From an uncultured Planctomycetia bacterium (GTDB taxonomy: Bacteria > Planctomycetota > UBA1135 > GCA-002686595): DNA of 13,347 nt. Made by a program: the position numbers and the translations under genes. The stretch's first letter is position 1. Every line of letters starts with the position of its first letter. The stretch is taken from assembly GCA_937952135.1 (NCBI GenBank), contig CALFYL010000273.1, positions 1 through 13,347 of the forward strand, given 5' to 3'. Under the pieces are notes generated by a model. The model was not told the DNA's origin, searched no databases, and saw nothing but the letters and a program-made list of their open reading frames with translations. Positions 1 to 7,200 of the stretch are shown one piece after another.

Positions 1-2697
1 GCTGAGCGGATCGCCGCGCACGATCTGCTCTTCGAGGATGCGCTGCACGCCGCGCAGCACCGCGTCGCCGAGCCGCGCGTCGCGCGTCAAGGCGAAGCAC
101 TCCGCGAGCGCGTAGGTCGCGATGCCGTGGCCGTAGGCCTCGCAGTCGCCGAAGTGCCCCGTCGCGGCATCCTGCGTCGCGAGCAGCCAGCGCACGGCGA
201 GGTCCGCCACGCGCGCGTGCTCGGTCTCGGCGCCCGGCGTATGACCGGCGCCGAGGAACGCGAGCAGCGCGAGCGCGCTCTTGCCGACGCGCACGTCGCG
301 GTACTTCGAGTTGAAGTCGTTCGGCGAACCCCACGAGCCGTCGCGGCGCTGGCGAGCGGCGAGGTAGCGCAGCCCGTTCGCGACGGCGCGTTCGGTCTCT
401 TCCGTGCCGCCGTGCTCGCGCAGCGCGGTCTCCTTCTCCGTGCCGAAACGCGAGCGGTACGGCGTGTCGTCGAGACGTCGCGGCGCCGGGGGTGCGTCGA
501 CGGCCGCCGAGCGAGGCGCCGCGGCGAGCGGCTTCGAAGCGGGCGCCGCGCTCTCGACGGCGGTACTCCGGCTCGGAGTCGGCGCGAGACGTGCGCTCGG
601 TCCCGAGCTCGAGCTCGTGTCCGCGCGACGCTGCGGAGCGATCGCGACCGGCGCAGGCGCGCTGTCCGCGGCCACGCCCGCGTCCTGCGCCGAGGTTCGC
701 GCGCGCTGTTCGCTCGGCAGCGCGAGCGCGGGCCCTTCGCGAAGCGCGTCGGGCGCGTCCGAGCGCTCACCCGCGGCGGGCGTGAATTCGTCGCTTGCCG
801 TCGGCGACGGCGCGCGCCGTCGAGTCAGCACGCCCGCGCTCGGCGCAGCCTCCGGCGCCGGCGTTTCGACGCCGAGCGCGACTTGCGCGCGCTGGGGACC
901 GGCGCCGTTCACTTCACCGCTCGCCACTTCACGTCCAGCGTCGAACGCGCGCGCTTCCAACTCCGCCGCCGGCGCCGTCCCCGCGTCGATCCGCGGCCGC
1001 GCTTCGCTCGGCAAGGCGACCGCCGGTCCGCCGGACGCGTCCTCGGAGGCGCTCGAACGCTCGACCGGCGCCGCTGTGAACGCGCCCGCCGCTTCGTTCG
1101 TCGCGCGCTCGTTCGCGCGTTTCGCGAGGCTCGCGGCCGTCGGCGCGGAGTCCGAGGTCGGCGCGGGTGCGAGCTCGACCGCGACGGGCCCGGCTTGTGG
1201 CCGCTGGGCGCGTTCCGCCGGCGAAGCGCTCGGAATCGGCGCCGCGCTCGCGATCGGCTCCGCTCGGCGCAGCTCGCGCGACTCGCTGAGGGAGGCGAGA
1301 GCGGGCGCGGAAGCCGAGCTCGCGTCGCGTTCGCGTTCGAGAACCATCTCGCGCGGCTCGGGCGCCGCTTCCGGCGCGGCTTCGGTTCGCTCGAGCGCGC
1401 TCGGCGCGGGCAACGCAGCTTCCGCGAGCTCCAGCGGGGCGAACTCCGCGCGCTCGGGTCCCGCGGCTTCATCGCGCGGCTCGCGTCGCGGCTCGAGTTC
1501 GCCTCCGCGCTCGACGAGACCGCGCGTGCGTTCGACGGGCGCCTCGAGCCGCACTCGGATGCGGGGACCGTTGTCGCGCGGCGCGTCCCACAGCTCCGCG
1601 TCCGGGTACAGATAGCGGAGCAGCGCGAGGATCAACAGGTGCGCGATCGCGCTCGCCAGCGCGCACTTGTAGAGAAGATCGAGCCCTTCCCAGCGCTTCG
1701 ACAGCGCGGCGACCGCCGCCAACAGCAGCAGAGCCGCCATCAGAGCTAAGTCAGCCCATCCCCGCGCCGGCGCGGCGCCGCGGAAGAGCTCGATCGAACG
1801 GGAGACCTGCAGTTCCGCGGAGGGGTCGCCGTCGCGCACGAAGTGCAGCGTGAGGCCGTCGGCGCTCGTCGCGGGCGCACGCTCCGCGGCGGCGGAGTCG
1901 AGGCCGGCGAGCCGCTCGGGCGCGAGCCACGCGCCTTCGTCGCGGAAGCTGCGGTGCAGGTCGAAGTCGGCGCCGCCGAGGCGGCGGTTCGAGGAAAAGT
2001 AGAGCGCGCGCCCGTCGGGCGTGACGAACGGGTCGCGTTCGTCGAACTCGCTCGCGAGCACGTCGACGCGCTCGATGCGCGCGCCCTCGGGCGCAAGGCG
2101 CTCGACGAACACGTCGAAGCCCGCGCCGCCGCGGTCGCTCGCGAAGTACAAGGCGCCGGCCGAGGGCGCGGGTTCGGTCTCGTTCGCGGCGCTGTTCACG
2201 CCGGCGAGCGGCTCGACCGCGCCGAACGAGGCGCCGTCCCAGCTCGCGCGGTAGAGATCGAACCCACCGGCGCCGCCCGCGCGATCCGATGCGAAGTACA
2301 GCGCGTCGCTCGACCACGCCGGCGCGAGGTCGTCGGCGCCGGAATTCAGTTCCGAGAGCGCGCGCGGCGCCTGCGGAACTCCGCCGACGACCTCCGCGAC
2401 GAACAGCTCCGTTCCCTGGCCCGGCTCGCCCGCGCTGAAAGCGAGCCAACGTCCGTCGGGGGACAGCCGCGGGTGCGACTCGCGCGCCTCGGTGTCGAGC
2501 TCGCCCTCGAGCGGCCGCGGCGCTTCCCACACGGCCATGCGCAAGCGCGAGTCGTCGGCGGAATAGCTCCCGGCGCCGTCGCGAAGTGGCCGCAGCTCGA
2601 ACAGGAGCGGCACGATCCAGCGGTTGAGCGCGAGCAACGCCGCCGCGGCGAGCGCCATGGCGATCACGAGGTTCTTGCGCGAGGCGGCGGTGGTCAC
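1..2697 (-). CDS. Membrane-anchored PD40 propeller / TonB-TolA-like TM / alpha-toroid fusion protein (partial, 3' end outside window)
   Basis: One frame stays open from a GTG at 2697 to the left edge, giving at least 899 residues. GGAG lies 6 nt before the GTG and the exbD stop is 10 bp upstream. Seen in order: a TM anchor (about 9-32); TolB-like PD40 propeller strands (about 40-300; SPDGRWLAF, DALYFASDR, GALYFASDR, PDGRALYFSSNR); TM2 (about 314-332); a basic loop (SKRWEG); TM3 (about 345-363) with S349-x3-H353-x6-L360; an Ala/Pro/Glu/Ser-rich linker (about 366-740) with an internal repeat; then a prenyltransferase/squalene-cyclase-type toroid (about 755 on) with a QW-like motif, QRRDGSWG, and VGKSALALLAFLGAGH. 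The predicted topology puts propeller, linker and toroid outside the membrane. TM3 has the orientation and Ser/His pattern of TonB/TolA. I infer an energy transducer driven by the adjacent ExbB/ExbD. The toroid's ligand is unknown and its catalytic motifs, if any, lie beyond the edge. A separate start at M320 (1740) is possible but has no SD. Confidence 0.8.
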   Translation of the reverse strand, partial: MTTAASRKNLVIAMALAAAALLALNRWIVPLLFELRPLRDGAGSYSADDSRLRMAVWEAPRPLEGELDTEARESHPRLSPDGRWLAFSAGEPGQGTELFVAEVVGGVPQAPRALSELNSGADDLAPAWSSDALYFASDRAGGAGGFDLYRASWDGASFGAVEPLAGVNSAANETEPAPSAGALYFASDRGGAGFDVFVERLAPEGARIERVDVLASEFDERDPFVTPDGRALYFSSNRRLGGADFDLHRSFRDEGAWLAPERLAGLDSAAAERAPATSADGLTLHFVRDGDPSAELQVSRSIELFRGAAPARGWADLALMAALLLLAAVAALSKRWEGLDLLYKCALASAIAHLLILALLRYLYPDAELWDAPRDNGPRIRVRLEAPVERTRGLVERGGELEPRREPRDEAAGPERAEFAPLELAEAALPAPSALERTEAAPEAAPEPREMVLERERDASSASAPALASLSESRELRRAEPIASAAPIPSASPAERAQRPQAGPVAVELAPAPTSDSAPTAASLAKRANERATNEAAGAFTAAPVERSSASEDASGGPAVALPSEARPRIDAGTAPAAELEARAFDAGREVASGEVNGAGPQRAQVALGVETPAPEAAPSAGVLTRRRAPSPTASDEFTPAAGERSDAPDALREGPALALPSEQRARTSAQDAGVAADSAPAPVAIAPQRRADTSSSSGPSARLAPTPSRSTAVESAAPASKPLAAAPRSAAVDAPPAPRRLDDTPYRSRFGTEKETALREHGGTEETERAVANGLRYLAARQRRDGSWGSPNDFNSKYRDVRVGKSALALLAFLGAGHTPGAETEHARVADLAVRWLLATQDAATGHFGDCEAYGHGIATYALAECFALTRDARLGDAVLRGVQRILEEQIVRGDPLS

Positions 2698-2707
2698 GGA
2701 GCTCTCC

Positions 2708-3121
2708 TTAGGTGCCTTCGAGCGTCCCGACGGCGAGGTTCACGAGGCCGGCCTGTCCGCACGCATCCATCACCGCGACGATGTCCTCGTGGTGCACGAG
2801 CCGGTCGCCGCGGATCGTCACCGGCGTCTGGGGATTGCGCGCCGCGGCCGCGCGCAGCTCGCGTTCGAGCGCGTCGCGGGGAACCGCGCGACCGGCGAGC
2901 GTCAGCGCCCCGTCGCGCGACACGTTGATCACGAGCTCCTGCAGCACTTCGTCGCGCGGCTGCGCACTCTGCGCTTGCGGCAGCTCCAGGCGCAGCGCGC
3001 GCTCCGGATCGAGGAACGTCGTCGCGCACAGGAAGAAGATCAGCAGCAGGAACACGAGGTCCGTCATCGAAGTCAGGTTGAGCGCCTGCTCGTCGAGCGG
3101 TTGTTCGTCGCGGAGGTGCAT
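2708..3121 (-). CDS. exbD: ExbD/TolR family biopolymer transport protein
   Basis: A 137-aa protein, the usual size for the family. It has a short cytoplasmic N-terminus, one TM helix (about 20-38) beginning LTSMTDLVFLLLIFF, and a periplasmic alpha/beta domain with typical features (LPQAQ, ITVSxDG-like INVSRDGAL, PVTIRGDR, the VMDACGQAGL helix). D21 at the start of the TM matches the conserved, proton-motive-force-essential Asp of ExbD/TolR. The ATG at 3121 is chosen because the family N-terminus begins there; in-frame sequence farther upstream overlaps exbB and does not look like ExbD. Only 8 bp separate it from the exbB stop and there is no clear SD, so it is probably translated by coupling. 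ExbD works with ExbB in the inner membrane to convert proton flow into movement of a TonB/TolA-type partner, here probably the next gene. Confidence 0.93.
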   Translation of the reverse strand: MHLRDEQPLDEQALNLTSMTDLVFLLLIFFLCATTFLDPERALRLELPQAQSAQPRDEVLQELVINVSRDGALTLAGRAVPRDALERELRAAAARNPQTPVTIRGDRLVHHEDIVAVMDACGQAGLVNLAVGTLEGT

Positions 3122-3129
3122 GGCGGCGC

Positions 3130-3885
3130 CTAAGCGGGCTGGGCCGCGGCGGGAACTTCGACGGAGGCGGCCGTGTCCGCGGCTGCGGCCGGGCTCGCGG
3201 GAGCACTCGGCGGCGGCGGCGCCACACCGCGGCGCAAGGTCTCGTCGGCGCGCTCGTGGAGTTCCTCGAGGTCGCGCGCGAAGCGTTCGACGCGCGACTT
3301 GAGCGCGTAGTACAGCACTTGGGTCGGCACGGCGATCGTGAGGCCGGCCGCGGTCGTCACCAGCGCCTGGCTGATGCCCGCCGCGAGCATCTCCGGCCGG
3401 CCGAGACCTTCGCTCATCGCGACCGTCGAGAACGCGACGATCATTCCGTACACGGTTCCGAGGAAGCCGAGCAGCGGCGCGAGCATCGCGATGTACACGA
3501 GCGGCTTGAGGTTCGCCGAGAGTCCGCGCACTTCGCGCAAGCCCGCCTCTTCGACTTCCTTCTCGCGCTCGAGGTACGGCGCGTCCCAACGCAGCAGACC
3601 GGCGCGCAGCACGCGAGCGGCCGGCGTGGAGTGCCGCTGGAGCACCTCGAGTCCGCGCGCGGCGCCGCCCGCCGCGAGCGCCGGCAGAAGCTCGCGTTCG
3701 AGCGCGGCGACGCCGAGGGCGCCGCGGCGCAGCTTCACGGCGCGTTCGAATGCGTACGTGAGCGCGAGCGCCGAGCAGATCGCGAGCGGGATCATCACCG
3801 GACCGCCGGCGAGGACCATGTCGAAGACACTGTCGAGTTGAGCGCCGGCGCGCGGCGCGTTCGCGGGTTCTTGCAGCGAGAGCAT
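3130..3885 (-). CDS. exbB: MotA/TolQ/ExbB family proton channel subunit
   Basis: A 251-aa inner-membrane protein with three TM segments (about 21-46, 126-152 and 168-195) and a cytoplasmic domain between the first two, as in ExbB/TolQ. Signature stretches are APLLGFLGTVYGMIVAF and GISQALVTTAAGLTIAVP. T144 and T178 match the pore threonines of E. coli ExbB (T148, T181), but the position of the conserved TM3 glutamate (E176) is Gln173. A Pro/Ala-rich tail of about 30 residues ends the protein. The ATG at 3885 has AAGGA 6 nt upstream. It lies 73 bp downstream of the TPR gene and 8 bp before exbD, so the three are probably co-transcribed. It could be called TolQ-like equally well; the sequence alone does not separate the two. 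Confidence 0.94.
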   Translation of the reverse strand: MLSLQEPANAPRAGAQLDSVFDMVLAGGPVMIPLAICSALALTYAFERAVKLRRGALGVAALERELLPALAAGGAARGLEVLQRHSTPAARVLRAGLLRWDAPYLEREKEVEEAGLREVRGLSANLKPLVYIAMLAPLLGFLGTVYGMIVAFSTVAMSEGLGRPEMLAAGISQALVTTAAGLTIAVPTQVLYYALKSRVERFARDLEELHERADETLRRGVAPPPPSAPASPAAAADTAASVEVPAAAQPA

Positions 3886-3917
3886 GGCAGTTCCTTGGCG
3901 TGTTGGTGGAGGTTCTG

Positions 3918-3932
3918 GCTTCGAATCGAAGC
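3918..3932. repeat. 15-bp perfect dyad between the TPR gene and exbB
   Basis: GCTTCGA-A-TCGAAGC has 7-bp arms around one central base, within the 73-bp gap between the TPR stop (3959) and the exbB start (3885). It could be a protein-binding dyad, but the loop is too short for a hairpin and no U-tract follows, so it does not look like a terminator. Short TTCGA/TCGAA words are frequent in this genome, so chance is a real alternative. Confidence 0.3.
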
Positions 3933-3958
3933 GACGTTCGATCGTCAGCGTTCGAGGT

Positions 3959-6900
3959 TCAGCGTCCGAGTGCGTCGAGGCGTTCCTCGGCGCGGGCGGC
4001 GAACGGCGAGCCCGCGTGCTTCTCGCGAAGCTCGAGGTAGCGCGCGCGCGCCTTGTCGTCGCGCCCGAGCGCTTCGAGCGCGCCGGCTGCGAGAAACAGC
4101 GCTTCGGCGACGACTTCGCCGCCCTCGTAGAGCAGCGCGACCTTGAGGTAGTGCGCGAGCGCGTCCTCGTGCTTGCCCGCGGCGGTGTCGAGCCGACCGA
4201 GCTCGAGCCGCGCGCGCGCCGCGAGCAGCCCGCGGTCGGCGACGGCCACTTTGTCGAAGGCCGCGCGCGCCCCGCGAGTGTCGCCGCGCGCCGCCACCGC
4301 GCGGCCGCGCCACAGCTCCGCTTCGAGCGCGCCCTCGGCCTGGGCGCCGCGCCGCGCGAACTCGAGCAGCGCCGCTTCGCACTCCTTCCAGCGCCCGAGT
4401 TCTCCGAGCGAAAGGCCGAGTTTCAGCAGCGCTTTCGGCGTGCACGCGTGGCGTGGAAGGTCTCGCGCGAAGCTCGCGAGCAGCGTCACGCACTCCTCGA
4501 AGCGCTTCTGGCGGAAACGGCACTCCGCGGCGAGGTAGCGCGACTCCGCCGCGAGCTCGTGCTCGGCGTGCTCCGCCACCAGACGCGTGAACGACGTCGC
4601 GGCCTCGTCGAGCTTGTCGGCGCGCAGATGCGCGAAGCCGAGCTTGTAGAGCGCTTGCGCAGCGATCGACGGCGCAGCGGAGGGCAGCGCGAGCTCGTAG
4701 AGCGCGCGAGCTCGGTCGAGGTCACCCGCTTCGAAACGCAGTTCGCCCGCGAAAAAGCACGCTTCGGCGAGCGCGACGCGCGCGGGCGCCGCCGGGCCGA
4801 GTTTCCACGCCGTTCGCAGCGCCGCCTCCGCTTCGTCGGCGTCCTTGGCGTCGAGCGCGATCCACGCGCTTTCGAGCAGCACTTCGGCCTGCACCTCGCG
4901 CTCGCCGCGAGCCTTGCCGAGCAGGTCGTCGAACAGCGCGCGCGCCTCTTCGGCGCGGCCCGCTTCCGCCAGCGCCGCACCCGCCAGGCGCGCCGCGCCG
5001 AGCAGCTTGCGCGGTTCGCCGCCGAGCTCGGCGAAGCGTCGATAGGCCGCGACTGTCGCCTCGCGGTCGTCGGCGCGGTTGTTCGCCCAAACCGCGAGTT
5101 CTGCGGCGGAAAGCGCGAGTTGCGGCTCGAGTTCGGCGCGTCCGACGAGCGCTGCGACCTCCTTCGCCGCGGCCGCGAACTCGCCGGCTTCGAACAAGCA
5201 CCACGCGAGTCCGTAGCGCGCCACCGGAGCGCGTTCGTGGTCGGGCCAGCGCTCGAGCACCTCGCGGTAGCGCTGAAGCGCCTGCGCACGCCGCCCTTCG
5301 CGCGCGTCGCGCTCCGCGAGCTCGAGCAGCGCGCCGAAGGCGGCCGCCGACTCGGGATGTTCTTCGGCGAGCTTGCGGCCCCAGCGCGCCGCGTCGTTCG
5401 CATCGAGCCGCGAGAGTCCCGCGAGAGCTTCGGCCGCGTGCTCGCCGCGCGGCTCGACCTCGATGTACTTCGCCCAGGCGTCCACGGCCCCGGCCGCGTC
5501 GCCGAGCTTCTCGCGCGCCCGTCCGAGAACGAAGCGCGCTTCGTTCGCGCCCGCCGACTTGTCGAACTCGCGCACGACGCGCTGCGCCAGCTCGCTCGCC
5601 GCCGTCGCATCGCCGGCGAGCAACGCGCACCACGCCTCGCGCAACGCGGCGCGAGCGCGCGTGGCTTCCGAGGCGCCCTCGACGCCCGCTGCGCGAAACT
5701 CGCGCGCCGCCTCCGCATAGTCCTTCCGCGCGAGGGCGGCTTCCCCGCACACAAGGCGCATCTCCGGCGCATAGGAACTCTGCGGGAAGCGCTCGAGCCC
5801 GTCGCGCGCGATCCGCGCCGCCTCGTCCAACTTGCCGCTGTTGAAGGCCGCGATCGCCGCCGCGTGCAGCGCGTAATCGCTGCTCGCCTGCGAGTACGCC
5901 GCGGCCGCCTCGCCGCCGCGTCCCAAGGCGCTCAAGACGTCTCCGCGGAGCACGGCCAGGCGCTCGAGCGCCTCGCCCTTCGGCCGCGCCGAGAACGCAG
6001 TTTCCAGCGAAGAAAGCGCGCTTTCTGCGTCCCCCGACTCGAGCTGCGCTCGCGCGAGCCAGTACGCCGCCTCGGGGTCCTTCGCATGCGCCGCGAGGGC
6101 CGTCGCCGCGCCCCTCGCATCGCCCGCGAGCAACAATTGAATGCCGCGCTGAAGCTGCGCCTCGGCTGCGAACTCCCCTTCCGGCGCCTGTTCGAGCAGC
6201 TCGCCGAAACGCCGCGCCGCGCCGTCGTGGTCGCCAAGCGCCGCCGACGCGAACGCGCTTCCGCGGAGCGCCCGCACGGAGAAGGGTCCGCTCCGCACGG
6301 TTCCGAAGCTCTTCAGCGCCTCGCGCGCGCGGCCCGCGGCAAGGTGCGCCTCGCCCGCCAGGTAACGCAGCTCCGGCGCCGTCGCGTGCGCGCCGTGGCG
6401 TTCGAGGTAGCGCTCGATGCGCGCGACCGCTTCGTCGTGCCGCGCGAGTCGAAACGAGCACCAACACTGCCCGTAGCGCGCCTCGCGCTCGTACTCGGCG
6501 CCCTCCTTCGACTCGAGAACTTGCTGGTAGCTCGCGTCCGCCGCCGCGAAGTCGCCGCTCGCGAAGCGCGCCTCCCCGAGAAAGAACTGCGCGGCCGGCG
6601 CGAGGTAGTTCGAGCCCAGCGCGAGCACGCGCTCGAAGGCGCTCGCCGCTTGCGCGGGGCGTCCGAGCCCGAGCTCGCACTGCCCGAGCCGAAACGACAC
6701 TTCGGCGCGAAACTCGAAGCCGTCGCGGCGTTCGAGCTGCGCATAGACGTCGCGAGCCGCCTGCTTCTCGCCAGTTTCGAAGAGCGCGGTCGCGAGCCGG
6801 TAGCGCGCGAGGTCGGCCTTCGCGTGGCGCGGGAATTCCTCGAGAAACGCGCGCGCTTCCCGCGCCGCGAGCTCCCATTCCCTTTCGTCGCACAGCCCGA

Positions 6901-7021
6901 CGAGGAACGAGTAGCGCTCCTCCGCGCTCTCGGCTTGCGCGGGGGCGCCCAGGGAACGAGCGGGCGCGGGGAGCGCGACGAGGCAGAGCAGGGCGAGGGC
7001 GGTGGAGCGGAGCGAGAGCAC
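3959..7021 (-). CDS. Large exported tetratricopeptide-repeat protein
   Basis: A 1020-aa protein with a Sec signal peptide (MLSLRSTALALLCLVALPAPARS; no lipobox Cys) and then almost continuous TPR-like helical pairs to the C-terminus, with recurring A-x3-L-x2-G and A-x3-Y/F patterns (for example SAEERYSFLVGLCDEREWELA, AQFFLGEARFASGDFAAA, ALYKLGFAHLRADKLDEA). The GTG at 7021 is preferred because GGAGGA sits exactly 6 nt upstream; an in-frame TTG at 7048 would put residues of the SD inside the protein. TPR proteins are scaffolds, so no enzymatic role is claimed. Being first in an operon with exbB and exbD, it may be a periplasmic partner of the energized complex, as CpoB/YbgF is for Tol-Pal, though it is far longer than CpoB. 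That parallel is inference. Two palindromes upstream suggest operon-level regulation. Confidence 0.9.
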   Translation of the reverse strand: MLSLRSTALALLCLVALPAPARSLGAPAQAESAEERYSFLVGLCDEREWELAAREARAFLEEFPRHAKADLARYRLATALFETGEKQAARDVYAQLERRDGFEFRAEVSFRLGQCELGLGRPAQAASAFERVLALGSNYLAPAAQFFLGEARFASGDFAAADASYQQVLESKEGAEYEREARYGQCWCSFRLARHDEAVARIERYLERHGAHATAPELRYLAGEAHLAAGRAREALKSFGTVRSGPFSVRALRGSAFASAALGDHDGAARRFGELLEQAPEGEFAAEAQLQRGIQLLLAGDARGAATALAAHAKDPEAAYWLARAQLESGDAESALSSLETAFSARPKGEALERLAVLRGDVLSALGRGGEAAAAYSQASSDYALHAAAIAAFNSGKLDEAARIARDGLERFPQSSYAPEMRLVCGEAALARKDYAEAAREFRAAGVEGASEATRARAALREAWCALLAGDATAASELAQRVVREFDKSAGANEARFVLGRAREKLGDAAGAVDAWAKYIEVEPRGEHAAEALAGLSRLDANDAARWGRKLAEEHPESAAAFGALLELAERDAREGRRAQALQRYREVLERWPDHERAPVARYGLAWCLFEAGEFAAAAKEVAALVGRAELEPQLALSAAELAVWANNRADDREATVAAYRRFAELGGEPRKLLGAARLAGAALAEAGRAEEARALFDDLLGKARGEREVQAEVLLESAWIALDAKDADEAEAALRTAWKLGPAAPARVALAEACFFAGELRFEAGDLDRARALYELALPSAAPSIAAQALYKLGFAHLRADKLDEAATSFTRLVAEHAEHELAAESRYLAAECRFRQKRFEECVTLLASFARDLPRHACTPKALLKLGLSLGELGRWKECEAALLEFARRGAQAEGALEAELWRGRAVAARGDTRGARAAFDKVAVADRGLLAARARLELGRLDTAAGKHEDALAHYLKVALLYEGGEVVAEALFLAAGALEALGRDDKARARYLELREKHAGSPFAARAEERLDALGR

Positions 7022-7200
7022 GGCAAGTCCTCCGAAGGCGGGCTTCAACTACCGAGGTAGCTATGAACTACCTAGGTAGAAGAAAGGGCCGCGGACGGCA
7101 ATGGCCGAGCAGCATTTTTCTCAACTCATATCCGTCGGCCGCGACTTCGCGAGCCGGGGCGCGCACGCCGCGACGAGCGTTTGCCGAGCTCGCCCGCGCG
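7022..7200. other. 179-bp intergenic region upstream of the TPR-exbBD operon
   Basis: This stretch lies between the HIT gene stop and the TPR gene start. It holds the SD for the TPR gene, two palindromes (7049-7060 and 7068-7079), and a patch poorer in GC than its surroundings around 7060-7135. On the minus strand a TTGAGA box near 7120-7126 resembles a -35, but I see no good -10 at standard spacing, so no promoter is called. No terminator hairpin with a U-tract is evident after the HIT gene. Confidence 0.6.
7047..7079. promoter_or_regulatory. Tandem palindromic operator candidates (BlaI/MecI-like)
   Basis: Two 14-bp copies, AACTACCGAGGTAG (7047-7060) and AACTACCTAGGTAG (7066-7079), differ at one base and are spaced 19 bp apart. 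The second core, CTACCTAGGTAG, is a perfect 12-bp palindrome; the first is broken only at its centre. They lie about 25-60 bp upstream of the TPR gene start in a GC-poorer patch, where a repressor would block the promoter. The form ACTAC-C-NN-G-GTAG resembles the ACTACA-NN-TGTAGT operators bound by BlaI/MecI winged-helix repressors, which also often occur in pairs. The regulator itself is not in the window. Confidence 0.6.

Noticed and set aside
1738..1740. ATG at M320 as the start of a separate TM-linker-toroid gene
   Set aside because: There is no SD, the start would truncate TM2 mid-helix, and the upstream propeller frame continues without a stop. Kept only as an alternative.
127..1749. 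Long plus-strand open frames opposite the linker and toroid of the left-edge gene
   Set aside because: Arg-rich, repetitive composition without family features. The minus-strand frame is continuous with PD40, TM and toroid sequence on both sides.
3884..7060. A 1058-codon open frame on the plus strand, antisense to the TPR gene
   Set aside because: Its translation is Arg/Glu/Ala-rich with no domain or signal, while the minus strand gives a signal peptide, an SD and clear TPR helices. Long antisense frames are expected at this GC content.
7068..7115. A 15-codon minus-strand ORF (MLLGHCRPRPFLLPR) ending inside the second palindrome, as a possible leader peptide
   Set aside because: No SD, no run of regulatory codons and no attenuator hairpin. 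It is most simply chance.
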